Shown: positions 7,634-19,433 of the stretch, in pieces
How the letters are laid out: the number at the start of each line of letters is the position of its first letter
Numbering within the stretch: the first letter of the stretch is position 1
DNA from: Methylomonas koyamae
Lineage (GTDB): Bacteria > Pseudomonadota > Gammaproteobacteria > Methylococcales > Methylomonadaceae
NCBI RefSeq assembly: GCF_019669905.1
Contig: NZ_AP019777.1
Location: 1,054,001 to 1,118,000 of the forward strand
Direction of reading: 5' to 3'
Length of the DNA: 64,000 bases
Translations under genes and position numbers: made by a program
The notes under the pieces: generated by a model
Told to the model about the DNA's origin: nothing
Databases searched by the model: none
The model's input: the letters and a program-made list of their open reading frames with translations, nothing else

Positions 7634-9043
7634 ATGACCTTGCTCTACCAGGAAATTGCCGAACACCTCGATAACGCGATTGCCCAAGGCGTTTACCGGC
7701 CCGGCGAGCGCTTGCCCAGCGTGCGCCAGCTCGGCGAGCAGCACCGGGTCAGCCCGGCGACGGCGGTACAAGCCTTACGCTTGTTGGAAGACAGCGGCCG
7801 GATCGCCGCCCGGCCGCGTTCCGGCTATTACGTGACGCTACGGCGCGAATCGGTATTGCCGGAGCCGGCAACCTCCGCGCCGCTGCTACAACCGACGCCG
7901 GTCAGCGGCCAAGCCTTGGTGTTGCAATTGGCCAAGGCCGCCGCCGAACGGCGCACCGTCCCGCTCGGCGCGGCGGTGCCGGCACCGTCGTTTCTGCCGA
8001 CCTTGAAAATCGAACGTGCGCTGGCCGGTTGCGCCCGCCGCCATCGGCAACGCATCGCCGGCTACGAATTCGCGCTGGGCAATCCGGAATTGCGCCGGCA
8101 GATTGCCAGACGGATGTCGGAAGCCGGTTGCACGCTGAGTGCCGACGACATCGTCATCACCAACGGTTGCCAGGAAGCGATTGCATTGGCGCTGCGGGCA
8201 GTGACCGAGCCGGGCGACATCGTCGCTATCGAGTCGCCGATTTTCTACGGCCAGTTGCAGGTGATCGAATCGCTGGGGCTGAAGGCCATCGAAATCCCGA
8301 CCCACCCGCGCGACGGCCTGTCGCTGGCTGCACTTGAATTGGCTTGCGAACAATGGCCGGTCAAGGCTTGTTTGGTGGTGCCTAATTTCAGCAACCCTTT
8401 GGGTTATTTGATGAGCGAAGCCGGCAAGCGAGAATTGCTGGCGCTAGCCAAGCGCCATGATTTTGCGCTGATCGAGGACGACGTCTACGGCGATTTGGGC
8501 TTCGCGGCGAGCCGGCCGCCGGTGGTCAAGGCCTGGGACGAGGAGGGCAGGGTGCTGCATTGTTCGTCGTTTTCCAAGTCGCTGTCGCCGGGCTTGCGCA
8601 TCGGCTGGATCGCACCGGGGCGGTACTTGCAGCGCATCGAATATCTGAAATACGTGGCGAATCTGGCCTCGCCGTCGTTGTCGCAGATTGCCACCGCGGA
8701 AATCCTGGCCGACGGCGGCTTCGAACGCCATCTGCGCCAAATCCGCCGGCGTTATGCCGAGGCGGTCAAGCGGATGACTGACGCCGTGGCCCGCCATTTT
8801 CCGGACGGCACCAAATCCACCCAACCGGCCGGCGGCTTCGTGTTGTGGCTGGAATTGCCCGATGGCAGCGACGCGCTGGCCTTGGCGCAGCGGGCTTTGC
8901 TGGAAGGCATCAGCATCGCGCCGGGGCCGATCTTTTCGGCGACCGGCAAATACCGCAATTTCATCCGCCTCAACTGCGCTTGCGACTGGGACCGCAACGT
9001 CGAGCGGGCGCTGGAGAAACTCGGCCGCTTGGCGGCGGGTTGA
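7634..9043 (+). CDS. MocR-type regulator: GntR DNA-binding domain fused to PLP aminotransferase fold
   Basis: A 469-residue protein. The N-terminal winged helix (about 1-75) has the GntR pattern PGERLPSVRQLGEQHRVSP. After a linker, a class I aminotransferase fold (~125-465) follows, with the PLP-binding Lys in SSFSKSLSPGLRIGW, plus LIEDDVYGDL and the start NGCQEAIAL. MocR proteins bind PLP and often an amino-acid ligand, and act as transcription factors rather than enzymes; overall it is most like the YdcR branch. It is divergent from the DMT transporter with repeat operators between, so exporter control and autoregulation are likely. Confidence 0.88.
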   Translation: MTLLYQEIAEHLDNAIAQGVYRPGERLPSVRQLGEQHRVSPATAVQALRLLEDSGRIAARPRSGYYVTLRRESVLPEPATSAPLLQPTPVSGQALVLQLAKAAAERRTVPLGAAVPAPSFLPTLKIERALAGCARRHRQRIAGYEFALGNPELRRQIARRMSEAGCTLSADDIVITNGCQEAIALALRAVTEPGDIVAIESPIFYGQLQVIESLGLKAIEIPTHPRDGLSLAALELACEQWPVKACLVVPNFSNPLGYLMSEAGKRELLALAKRHDFALIEDDVYGDLGFAASRPPVVKAWDEEGRVLHCSSFSKSLSPGLRIGWIAPGRYLQRIEYLKYVANLASPSLSQIATAEILADGGFERHLRQIRRRYAEAVKRMTDAVARHFPDGTKSTQPAGGFVLWLELPDGSDALALAQRALLEGISIAPGPIFSATGKYRNFIRLNCACDWDRNVERALEKLGRLAAG

Positions 9044-9145
9044 AGCTTTCCCGGCGAGCGGTCCGCCGGCGTTGTTTATGCATGGTTAAGGTAACCCGGC
9101 GGCGGATCGAGACGGCCAATCACCGATGCCGGTCAGGATCGGCAT

Positions 9146-11545
9146 CTATTTGCCGTCGCCGCCTTTGCTGCCGAATTCCTTGACCGTATTGGTGAACTGC
9201 TTCAATTGGGCGTCGATGCGGCCGTTGAACGAGTCGGGCGGGTAGGCGCCGGTTTCATCGGCGGCACCGACTTCGATGTCGCTCAATAATGCCATCGCTT
9301 CGTCGACGGTCGTGACCGGATAGATATGGAATTGCCCGGCCTGGGCGGCGTGGACCACGTCCCAGCGCAGCATCAGGTGCGGCACGTTGCTGGCCGGAAT
9401 GATCACGCCCTGGCTGCCGCTCAGGCCGCGGGCGGCGCAGATGTCGAAAAAGCCTTCGATTTTTTCGTTGACGCCGCCGATCGGTTGCACTTGGCCGAGC
9501 TGGTTGACCGAGCCGGTCATCGCCAGATCCTGGCGCAGCGGCACTTGCGCCAGCGAGGACAGGATCGCACACAATTCCGCCAACGACGCGCTGTCGCCTT
9601 CGACGTGGCCGTAGGATTGCTCGAACACCAGGCTGGCCGCCAGCGAGAACGGGCTGTTGCGGGCGTAACGGGCGGCGATGAAGCTGGACAATATCAGCAC
9701 GCCCTTGGAATGGATTGCGCCGCCCAATTCGGTTTCGCGTTCGATGTCGACCACTTTGCCGCTGCCCATCCGGGTGGTGGCGGTAATCCGCGACGGCTGG
9801 CCGAAGCTGAATTCGCCCAGTTGCAGTACCGACAGGCCGTTGATCTGGCCGGCGACGCGGCCTTCGGTGGCGATCATGATGGTGCCGCGGCGGATGGTTT
9901 CGTACAGCCGCTCGCGCAATTGGTCCAGGCGGTGATCTTTTTGGTCGATGGCTTGTTGCACGTCGCTGTTGGCGATGGCGGCATGGCCGTTCTCGGCAGC
10001 CCAGTAGTCGGCCTCGGCCAGCAGATCGCGGATGCTGCGCAGATGGGTCAGCAGCTTTTCCGAATCGTCGGCCATCCGCGCGCTGTGTTCGATGATGCGC
10101 GCCACGGCTTGCCGGCTCAACGGCCGCAGTTTTTCGCGGCGGGCGATGGTCGCCAGTAAGCGGGCGTAATCCAGCGTGTTGTGCTCGCGGTCGATGTGGC
10201 TGGCGAAGTCGGCGGCGACCTTGAAATAATCGGCGAATTCCGGATCGTAGAAATTGAGCAGGTAATACAGCATCGGCTCGCCCAGCAGCAACACTTTGAC
10301 TTGCAGCGGAATCGGTTCCGGTTCCAAAGAGGTGGTGCTGATCAGGCTCAGCGCCCGCTCCAGCGATTCGATGCGGATTTCGCCGGCTTGCAGCGTGCGT
10401 TTCAAGGTCTCCCAGGCATAGGGCTGCTGCAATAATTTGCGGGCGTTCAGAATCAGATAGCCGCCGTTGGCCTTATGGAATGCGCCGGGTTTGATCATCG
10501 TGAAATCGGTGACCAACGAGCCCATCTGCGCCTGGTGGTCGATGCGGCCGAGCAGGTTGGCGTAATTCGGCAAATCCTCGCACACCACCGGCGCGCAGCG
10601 TTTGTGGTTCAGGCTGACCATCAGATTGACCCGGTAGCGCTTGAACGGCGCCGGTTCCTGGGGTTGTTCCATAAAGGACAGTACTTTCTCGCTATGCGGC
10701 ATGAAGTCGCGGACGTGGTCGATGATGTCTTGCTGCACCGCGCTCAGATATTCCTGCACCGCCTGGTTCTTGGCATATTTTTTCTGCAATTCGTCAATCG
10801 AATGGTGCACGGCCAGCTCGGCCACTTCCCGGTTCAAAGCCTGAATCTTGCGTTTGGTTTGCTTGCGCCACTGCGGGAATTTCTTCAACGCATCCTGCAC
10901 CTTTTCCTGTAAATCCAAGACCGTTTCGTGAAATTGGCGCTGCCGCTCCTTGTCCAGCTTGTTGAATTGGTCCGGCGTATAGGGTTCGTTGTTGTCGTCG
11001 GCCGGCAGGAAGGCATAGCCGTTCGGGGTTTCGGTGAAAATGATGTGGGCCTGTTCGGCTTCTTCGCGCAGCGAGTTGATCGCTTCCAACTCGCGTTGGC
11101 GCGATTCGTTCTCCAGCTCGCCGGCGCGCGAGCGGTACTCGTCGCCGTCGAACGCGGCCGGGATGCCGACGCTGAGTTCGTCGATCAGCTCCGCCATGTC
11201 GTTCTGAAAGCCCTTGCCTTCGCCGGGTTCCAGCCGGATTGCCTTAGGTTTGGCGGGTTGGTCGAAATTGTGCACATAGCACCAATCCGACGGCGGCGGT
11301 TGCCGGCAGGCCTCGTGCTCGGCCAGTTGTTTGATCGTGGTCATTTTGCCGGTGCCGTCCGGCGCCAGCGCGAAGATGTTGTAACCGCTCTTATCGATGC
11401 GCAAGCCGAATTTGATCGCGGCGATGGCCCGATCCTGCCCCAGCAGCGTATCGACGTCGTCCAGCTCGTCTGTGGTGGTAAAAGTCAGTTGTTCCAGTTT
11501 GCAAGGCTTATACAGTTGCGAAGGCTCTAGCGGTTTGATGGTCAT
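9146..11545 (-). CDS. ATP-dependent Lon-like protease (LonB/YcbZ family)
   Basis: A 799-residue AAA+ protease. Start 11545 (MTIKPLEPSQLYKP) is chosen; the frame stays open upstream only through repeat DNA. Near the N-terminus are GQDRAIAAIKFGLRIDKSGYN and the Walker-A-like APDGTGKMTTIKQL (~60-75); a long coiled insertion (~190-330) follows. The C-terminal peptidase has the catalytic Ser in GDSASLAELCAILSS and the Lys in GGVNEKIEGFFDIC, the Ser-Lys dyad of Lon proteases. It is a soluble homologue of E. coli YcbZ and archaeal LonB, without the N-terminal Lon substrate domain. It would remove misfolded or specific proteins. It appears to be transcribed alone. Confidence 0.88.
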   Translation of the reverse strand: MTIKPLEPSQLYKPCKLEQLTFTTTDELDDVDTLLGQDRAIAAIKFGLRIDKSGYNIFALAPDGTGKMTTIKQLAEHEACRQPPPSDWCYVHNFDQPAKPKAIRLEPGEGKGFQNDMAELIDELSVGIPAAFDGDEYRSRAGELENESRQRELEAINSLREEAEQAHIIFTETPNGYAFLPADDNNEPYTPDQFNKLDKERQRQFHETVLDLQEKVQDALKKFPQWRKQTKRKIQALNREVAELAVHHSIDELQKKYAKNQAVQEYLSAVQQDIIDHVRDFMPHSEKVLSFMEQPQEPAPFKRYRVNLMVSLNHKRCAPVVCEDLPNYANLLGRIDHQAQMGSLVTDFTMIKPGAFHKANGGYLILNARKLLQQPYAWETLKRTLQAGEIRIESLERALSLISTTSLEPEPIPLQVKVLLLGEPMLYYLLNFYDPEFADYFKVAADFASHIDREHNTLDYARLLATIARREKLRPLSRQAVARIIEHSARMADDSEKLLTHLRSIRDLLAEADYWAAENGHAAIANSDVQQAIDQKDHRLDQLRERLYETIRRGTIMIATEGRVAGQINGLSVLQLGEFSFGQPSRITATTRMGSGKVVDIERETELGGAIHSKGVLILSSFIAARYARNSPFSLAASLVFEQSYGHVEGDSASLAELCAILSSLAQVPLRQDLAMTGSVNQLGQVQPIGGVNEKIEGFFDICAARGLSGSQGVIIPASNVPHLMLRWDVVHAAQAGQFHIYPVTTVDEAMALLSDIEVGAADETGAYPPDSFNGRIDAQLKQFTNTVKEFGSKGGDGK

Positions 11546-12079
11546 GGCCTGTGTTCCCTGTCCGGTCTTGGCGCGGCGTTGGTGTCGGTGGGTTAAATTT
11601 GGTGTCGCTGTCGCGACGGGTTTAATTTTAAGTCGGGTCGCGGCCCGACGGCCGCGATACTTTCTTTTGTTTGGCCAAAAGAAAGTATCCAAAGAAAAGG
11701 CCACCCGGATGCCGCTTCGATCCTGCGCTCCTCGGGTTCGAACGGGGTTTTCCGAAGGGGCTTCCCAGCCCCTGCGTAAAACGCGCCGCATCCTTGCGGC
11801 GCCCCTAACGGGCTGATCCGTTCGAACCCTCCGGTGCTCGGCGCGGCATACGGGAGAAAACCCCGCCGCGAAGTTTAATCCATATAATATTTCTGCAGTT
11901 TTGTAGGGTGCCTTAGCGATAGCGCAATGTGCCAAATGCTTTAAGTCCATCATGCGGAGCAATAAGACTACGCCTCTTGACTCCATAGGAATTGCGTCTT
12001 ACGGCCTCCCTGGTAAGTTTAGCCATGAATGCTTGGTTGCAAATCCTGCCCCAGTTTTGTGTTCCGTGTTTTGTGCGTT
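11546..12079. other. Intergenic stretch with dispersed repeats
   Basis: Holds repeat R1 (listed separately). At 11902-11935 the sequence TGTAGGGTGCCTTAGCGATA resembles another family of short intergenic repeats. No gene is seen. The Lon-like gene's promoter should lie in 11546-11595. Confidence 0.45.
11595..11863 (+). repeat. Long dispersed repeat R1 (inverted relative to R2 at 15439-15706)
   Basis: About 269 bp, from AAATTTGGTGTCGCTG to GGGAGAAAACCC. Its core is a perfect 14-bp hairpin GATACTTTCTTTTG...CAAAAGAAAGTATC (11656-11689), followed by CAAAGAAAAGGCCACCC. The reverse complement of 15439-15706 shares the ends, the hairpin and many internal blocks, with diverged stretches between. It does not encode a recognisable protein. 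Confidence 0.75.
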
Positions 12080-13042
12080 TTATTGGTCTTTAGAATAGTT
12101 TATTTTTGTCAATAGTTCCAATATAGAATCGACTGTTTTATCTATAGTAGCTTCAACGTCTTTACTAAGAGACAGCTTAGACATAAACCTAACGCCTTCC
12201 AATCTATTATCCGATGTTTCATTTATATTCAGAAGAGCCATTGGTATTAATTTAGAGAATTTTATGAGCGAATTAATGTATTCCTGTTCAATTAAATTAT
12301 TATCAATTAATACTACAGCGGCACTAATTCCAAAACAGTTCTCCCTCAATACGCCAATAGATGGCTGAACATTTTTCTGAATAAAACAATCTAGGAGGCG
12401 AAAAGCTAGTTTGTCGTTAACAGGATTGCCTATATTGTAATTCACGATCAAAACGTGGTGGCCTGTGAATCTTCTCCGGCCTATCGACTCTGGTGTTAGC
12501 AATTCATTTGAAAACAAAATGGGAATAAATTTCCTACCAAGCGAGGTGATTTCATTCGGTTGATTATTAATGAACCCCAAAGAAATCAATTTTTCAATAG
12601 TAATCCTACGAAGCGGATCATTTGTAGTCAGAATGTTCTTAACTTGAGTATTTACACCGGTTACGCAACCTGATAGAGGCATCATCTCATATTCGCTATT
12701 AATATAAATATCTCTTAAAAATATTAATTCCGCAAAAGTCAAATCTTTACATGATTTAATAAAATGCCTTCTGGTTTCCGAATTAAAGTTGCCTTCAATT
12801 AAGCCCTTCATTAATTCTGAATATAATGATACCTTTTCATTCTCAATATCCTGTATGCAAGAGGACAAGACAGCATAGTAGTCATCCATGTCAAACTTCT
12901 TTTCAAAAAATGTCTTTAACTCCTCGTCACTTTCTCGACCCCTTATTAAATTCTCGCAAAACTCTTTACTCCGATCATCGTTCCGATCAGAAATGTAATT
13001 TTTGGTATGAAGTATTAACGTTTTACTAGCCTCATAAAGCAA
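12080..13042 (-). CDS. Unknown AT-rich protein, probably 5'-truncated by the IS element
   Basis: About 320 residues with base composition far richer in AT than its neighbours, a sign of horizontal transfer. The only available start is a TTG at 13042 without a ribosome site. The frame stays open upstream into the IS end at 13070, so the true N-terminus has probably been cut off. The N-terminal half is helical (RSKEFCENLIRGRESDEELK, SLYSELMKGLIEG). The middle looks like a winged helix (PLRRITIEKLISLGFINNQ). The C-terminal ~110 residues form an alternating strand/helix region (GHHVLIVNYNIGN, GISAAVVLIDNNL) that may be nucleotide-binding or Rossmann-like. I do not recognise the family. A defence or toxin-type effector is possible but unproven. 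Confidence 0.5.
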   Translation of the reverse strand: MLYEASKTLILHTKNYISDRNDDRSKEFCENLIRGRESDEELKTFFEKKFDMDDYYAVLSSCIQDIENEKVSLYSELMKGLIEGNFNSETRRHFIKSCKDLTFAELIFLRDIYINSEYEMMPLSGCVTGVNTQVKNILTTNDPLRRITIEKLISLGFINNQPNEITSLGRKFIPILFSNELLTPESIGRRRFTGHHVLIVNYNIGNPVNDKLAFRLLDCFIQKNVQPSIGVLRENCFGISAAVVLIDNNLIEQEYINSLIKFSKLIPMALLNINETSDNRLEGVRFMSKLSLSKDVEATIDKTVDSILELLTKINYSKDQ

Positions 13043-13078
13043 GCCGCCGAACGGAATAGCCGTACTTAGCAGGCTGGT

Positions 13079-13962
13079 ACACCGTTCGTAGCGAACGCCA
13101 GTTGATGGAACAGCTGGACTACAACCTGCTGTTTCGCTGGTTTGTCGGTTTGGGTATCGACGATGCTGTCTGGGAACGCAGCGTGTTCAGCGCCAACCGC
13201 GAGCGCCTGCTGTCCGAAGCACTGAGTCGCGAGTTTTTTGAGCGGGTCTTGGCCATTGCCGAATGGCAAAACCTGGTGTCCGACGAACACTTCAGTGTCG
13301 ACGGCAGCCTGATCGAAGCCTGGGCCTCGCACAAAAGCTTCGTGAAGAAAGACGGCAGCGGTCCTGATAAACCCGCCGGCCGCAATCCCGAGGTCGACTT
13401 CAGCGGCGAAAAGCGCAGCAATGCCACGCATCAGAGCACGACAGACCCCGAAGCGCGGCTTTACAAGAAAGGCGAATACACCGAGGCCAAACTGCGTTAC
13501 ATCACCCATGCCCTATCCGAGAATCGTAACGGCCTGATTGTCGATGTCGAAACCACCCAAGCCACCGGCACCGCTGAAATCGAAGCCGCGCAAACAATGA
13601 TCAAACGCCGTGTTCCCAAAGGCGGCAGCGTCGGTGCCGACAAAGGCTATGACCAACCGGCGTTCGTCAACAAACTCAAGACGCAAGACATCAAAGCCCA
13701 TGTTGCTCGCAAAAAGACCGGCAGTGCCGTCGATGGCCGCACCGCGCGCGGCAAAGCGTACGCTCAAAGCCTCAAGCGCCGCAAAATCGTCGAAGAAGCC
13801 TTCGGCTGGATCAAGACCGTCGGGGGCCTGCGTAAAACCCGCCACATCGGCTTAGCCAAAGTCGCAGGTCAGGCCTTGTTTTGCTTTGCCGCCTACAACC
13901 TGACGCGCTTGCTCAACCTATTGGTGTTCACGCCGAAACCGGCGTGGAGTGCGCCCACCTAG
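13079..13962 (+). pseudogene. IS5-family transposase, 5'-truncated copy
   Basis: The frame begins at the IS-end junction inside ...TVRSERQLMEQLDYNLLFRW and runs to the TAG at 13960-13962. The DDE residues are present (SVDGSLIEAWAS, GADKGYDQPAF, VEEAFGWIKTVGG), but the N-terminal region ending in SHTGRPSI...LLQ is gone. The first possible initiation codons are TTG 13102 and ATG 13105. It is probably inactive, or at best a DNA-binding-deficient fragment. The translated sequence is identical to the facing copy over the shared part. Confidence 0.85.
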
Positions 13963-14126
13963 GGCGAAGTGCGCCTGAAAACCGTCCACAGACGGCTTCA
14001 GGCGAATAAAAAGCCCTTGAAACAGGGGCAAAACGGTTGAAACTCGATGTCATGACCGATTTCAACACGAAAAAATCACGGAAACCGTGGGTAAGGGGAA
14101 ATATCAGTGGGTTTTTCACCAGCCTG
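13963..14126 (+). repeat. IS right-end segment, first copy (164 bp)
   Basis: Begins GGCGAAGTGCGCCTGAAAAC and ends GTTTTTCACCAGCCTG. It is repeated at 15090-15253 in the same orientation, apparently without differences, and forms the non-coding 3' end of the IS. Confidence 0.85.
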
Positions 14127-15158
14127 CTAGGTGGGCGCACTCCACGCCGGTTTCGGCGTGAACACCAATAGGTTGAGCAAGCGCGTCAGGTTGTAGGCGG
14201 CAAAGCAAAACAAGGCCTGACCTGCGACTTTGGCTAAGCCGATGTGGCGGGTTTTACGCAGGCCCCCGACGGTCTTGATCCAGCCGAAGGCTTCTTCGAC
14301 GATTTTGCGGCGCTTGAGGCTTTGAGCGTACGCTTTGCCGCGCGCGGTGCGGCCATCGACGGCACTGCCGGTCTTTTTGCGAGCAACATGGGCTTTGATG
14401 TCTTGCGTCTTGAGTTTGTTGACGAACGCCGGTTGGTCATAGCCTTTGTCGGCACCGACGCTGCCGCCTTTGGGAACACGGCGTTTGATCATTGTTTGCG
14501 CGGCTTCGATTTCAGCGGTGCCGGTGGCTTGGGTGGTTTCGACATCGACAATCAGGCCGTTACGATTCTCGGATAGGGCATGGGTGATGTAACGCAGTTT
14601 GGCCTCGGTGTATTCGCCTTTCTTGTAAAGCCGCGCTTCGGGGTCTGTCGTGCTCTGATGCGTGGCATTGCTGCGCTTTTCGCCGCTGAAGTCGACCTCG
14701 GGATTGCGGCCGGCGGGTTTATCAGGACCGCTGCCGTCTTTCTTCACGAAGCTTTTGTGCGAGGCCCAGGCTTCGATCAGGCTGCCGTCGACACTGAAGT
14801 GTTCGTCGGACACCAGGTTTTGCCATTCGGCAATGGCCAAGACCCGCTCAAAAAACTCGCGACTCAGTGCTTCGGACAGCAGGCGCTCGCGGTTGGCGCT
14901 GAACACGCTGCGTTCCCAGACAGCATCGTCGATACCCAAACCGACAAACCAGCGAAACAGCAGGTTGTAGTCCAGCTGTTCCATCAACTGGCGTTCGCTA
15001 CGAACGGTGTACAGCACTTGCAATAGCAAGGCGCGCAGCAGTTTTTCGGGCGCAATCGACGGGCGGCCAGTATGGGACCAGCCTGCTAGGGCGAAGTGCG
15101 CCTGAAAACCGTCCACAGACGGCTTCAGGCGAATAAAAAGCCCTTGAAACAGGGGCAA
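14127..15158 (-). pseudogene. IS5-family transposase, rearranged copy with a foreign N-terminus
   Basis: An open frame of 343 codons. From residue ~28 (SHTGRPSIAPEKLLRALLLQ) it is a standard IS5-type DDE transposase with all three acidic positions. The first ~27 residues (MPLFQGLFIRLKPSVDG...) are read from the reverse strand of the duplicated IS right-end segment, across the ACCAGCCTG junction at 15077-15085, so they are not the native N-terminus (homologues have ~40 other residues before SHTGRPS). A protein could be made, but activity is doubtful. Confidence 0.75.
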
Positions 15159-15253
15159 AACGGTTGAAACTCGATGTCATGACCGATTTCAACACGAAAA
15201 AATCACGGAAACCGTGGGTAAGGGGAAATATCAGTGGGTTTTTCACCAGCCTG
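15090..15253 (+). repeat. IS right-end segment, second copy (164 bp)
   Basis: Apparently identical to 13963-14126 and in the same orientation. Flanked by CTAG on the left and TTAA on the right, it ends at the outer IS boundary. Confidence 0.85.
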
Positions 15254-15328
15254 TTAAGGAGAAGCGTCGGTCACGTTATTTAATAATAAGCTAAAGGCAA
15301 GGTCAAAGCTAAATTCAGAGTCAGCCGG

Positions 15329-15410
15329 GTAGGGTCGGCACGGTTTTTGTGCCCACGTGGCATTAAATAATTCCCGCTAACGGTGGGCAGAAAAGCGTTG
15401 CCCACCCTAC
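15329..15410. repeat. MITE-like repeat with GTAGGGT...ACCCTAC ends
   Basis: An 82-bp element bounded by imperfect terminal inverted repeats (GTAGGGTCGGCACGG and, reversed, GTAGGGTGGGCAACG). It contains an 8-bp hairpin GGTGGGCA...TGCCCACC at 15382-15406. Such units are dispersed in many genomes; function unknown. Confidence 0.5.
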
Positions 15411-15438
15411 ATTTTTGATTTTGCACTGAATTTCGAGA

Positions 15439-15706
15439 GTGGTTTTCTCCCGTTATTCCGCCCCGAGCATCGGAGCTTTTGGCGAGATCAGCCCATAGGG
15501 GCGCGGCAGGGATGCCGCGCGTTTTCGGAGGGCCAGGGATGGCCCTTCCGAAAACCCTCGGCAAAAGCGAGAAGCGCAGGAAATTGGCGGAATGTCGGGT
15601 GGCCTTTTCTTTGGATACTTTCTTTTGGCCAAGCAAAAGAAAGTATCGCGGTTGTCGGTCCGCGAACCGACGTTAGAAAAAGCTGTCGCGCCAGCGACAC
15701 CAAATT
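15439..15706 (-). repeat. Long dispersed repeat R2 (inverted copy of R1)
   Basis: Reverse-complement counterpart of R1 (11595-11863), nearly the same length (268 bp). It has the same 14-bp hairpin (15614-15647), the same GGTGGCCTTTTCTTTG block and the same outer end (ACACCAAATT). Together R1 and R2 bracket the IS dimer and the truncated AT-rich gene. Confidence 0.75.
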
Positions 15707-15740
15707 CTTCTAAGTGCATCTAAGCAGGTAGAACCCAATT

Positions 15741-16529
15741 CTAACCGCGTCTCCGCCGAATTCCCCCCAACCCACTCAAAAACAGCAACAAAGAGGGCGG
15801 TAACGGCACAGCAGTAATGTTGAAGCCGACGCTGGCATTGATCGCCAGCTGCCCTTGGTTTAAAAAGATCAACCCTTGGTTGAGATCATACAAATCGCTG
15901 GTAATCGCGACATTCAAATCACCCACCGCGATGGCCTGAAAATGCATAACCGCCAGAGAAATCAGTGAACCCACCTCATTTGCACCCAAACCAGGAAACG
16001 CCAAACCGGCAGCGGCCAAATTCACGCCATCCTGTGTTGAAATGTCAGTAAATAACGGGTTTATGCTGCTACCTAAAAACTGCGCGGAGCCCGTACCGCC
16101 GACTTGTGTATTGAAACCAAAGCCCAACAGTAATTCGTCGGCGCTAGCATTCGCAAAAGGCACCAAAGCCAGCACTTGAATATCAAAATGATCACCAATT
16201 TGGGTAAAGCCTGAGGCTTGTTGCACCGCCAAAAAAGTGGGTTCGGTGGGCAAGACGATGGTTAACGGTGATATTAAGCCTGAATTTATTGGCGTTTGTC
16301 CCGTTTGGATTTTAATACCCTCTCTGGGCAAAATTTGAATGTCACCCCCTGTAATAAGTGGTGGTTGTTTAGCTTCCAGATTTCCTGGGGTTTGACCCGT
16401 TTGGAGGTCTATATTGCCGCCAGGGTAAATTTGAATATCGTTAGTTGCGCTGAGCGTACTCGCTTGGTTAGCGGCAGGCCAAAACGCCAACGCAAGTATC
16501 AGGCAATGACGCCATGTCATATTTTTCAT
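15741..16529 (-). CDS. PEP-CTERM surface protein, unknown ligand
   Basis: A 262-residue exported protein. Start 16529 has GAAGG 5 nt upstream and gives a signal peptide (MTWRHCLILALAFWPAANQAS). Two near-repeats follow: IQIYPGGNIDLQTGQTP and IQILPREGIKIQTGQTP (about residues 32-85). The middle part (VLPTEPTFLAVQQASGFTQI through FQAIAVGDLNVAI) looks like a cohesin-type beta sandwich, a common partner of PEP-CTERM tails. The C-terminus VPLPPSLLLFLSGLGG plus IRRRR is the exosortase signal. It was probably made for the cell surface or extracellular matrix. It is downstream of the nuclease on the same strand with a 47-nt gap, so co-transcription is possible. Confidence 0.8.
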   Translation of the reverse strand: MKNMTWRHCLILALAFWPAANQASTLSATNDIQIYPGGNIDLQTGQTPGNLEAKQPPLITGGDIQILPREGIKIQTGQTPINSGLISPLTIVLPTEPTFLAVQQASGFTQIGDHFDIQVLALVPFANASADELLLGFGFNTQVGGTGSAQFLGSSINPLFTDISTQDGVNLAAAGLAFPGLGANEVGSLISLAVMHFQAIAVGDLNVAITSDLYDLNQGLIFLNQGQLAINASVGFNITAVPLPPSLLLFLSGLGGIRRRRG

Positions 16530-16576
16530 AAAACCTTCTTTAACAAATAAAAATTAATCGGCAATGTTCGCGGCGG

Positions 16577-19099
<2,523 letters not shown>

Positions 19100-19433
19100 G
19101 GTCGGAGAGTCTCTGTAATGGTAAAAACAGCGAACAGGCCGAAAGCCTGGCCGACCCGCAGAAAAATCCCGCCGCCGATTCAAGGGGGTAGCGCCGAGGC
19201 GGGATCGGTTTTGGCAACCGATTCTGCAAGTCCGGTCACATTTTGCGGGATAGGCCGGAGCGGCAGGTTAAGAAACCGTGACGGTTTGCGGACGTTTTGG
19301 TGAAACGTATTACACCGGGGCGGGTGGGTAATGCGGTTAAGCTTAGCGATAAACCGGCCTGCTCCTACCACCCTTAACTTAACGACATTCGGTGGATCGG
19401 AGATTCCCTTCGAACCCGCAGCTGCAGACGCGA
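19100..19433. other. Spacer upstream of the nuclease gene
   Basis: About 330 bp between the nuclease start and the FemAB-like gene's stop. It should hold the nuclease promoter. I see no gene and no strong hairpin. Confidence 0.4.

Larger units (their letters stand above)
13070..15253. mobile_element. IS5-family tandem dimer, internally rearranged
   Basis: Two copies of one IS are fused. Every junction carries the 9-bp end CAGGCTGGT/ACCAGCCTG next to a YTAR tetranucleotide: TTAG 13066-13069, CTAG 14127-14130, CTAG 15086-15089, TTAA 15254-15257. A 164-bp right-end segment is present twice in the same orientation (13963-14126 and 15090-15253), while the transposase bodies face each other. Inverting 14131-15085 restores two head-to-tail copies separated by CTAG. 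Both copies lack the native 5' part of the transposase: the left end joins straight to internal codons, at different points. YTAR targets fit the IS5 group. Confidence 0.85.
15254..15740. other. Intergenic stretch with dispersed repeats
   Basis: Contains the MITE-like element 15329-15410 and repeat R2 (15439-15706). No gene is visible. Confidence 0.5.

Noticed and set aside
9326..10159. Rightward 277-codon frame opposite the Lon-like protease
   Set aside because: Shadow of the protease gene, His/Arg/Gln-rich.
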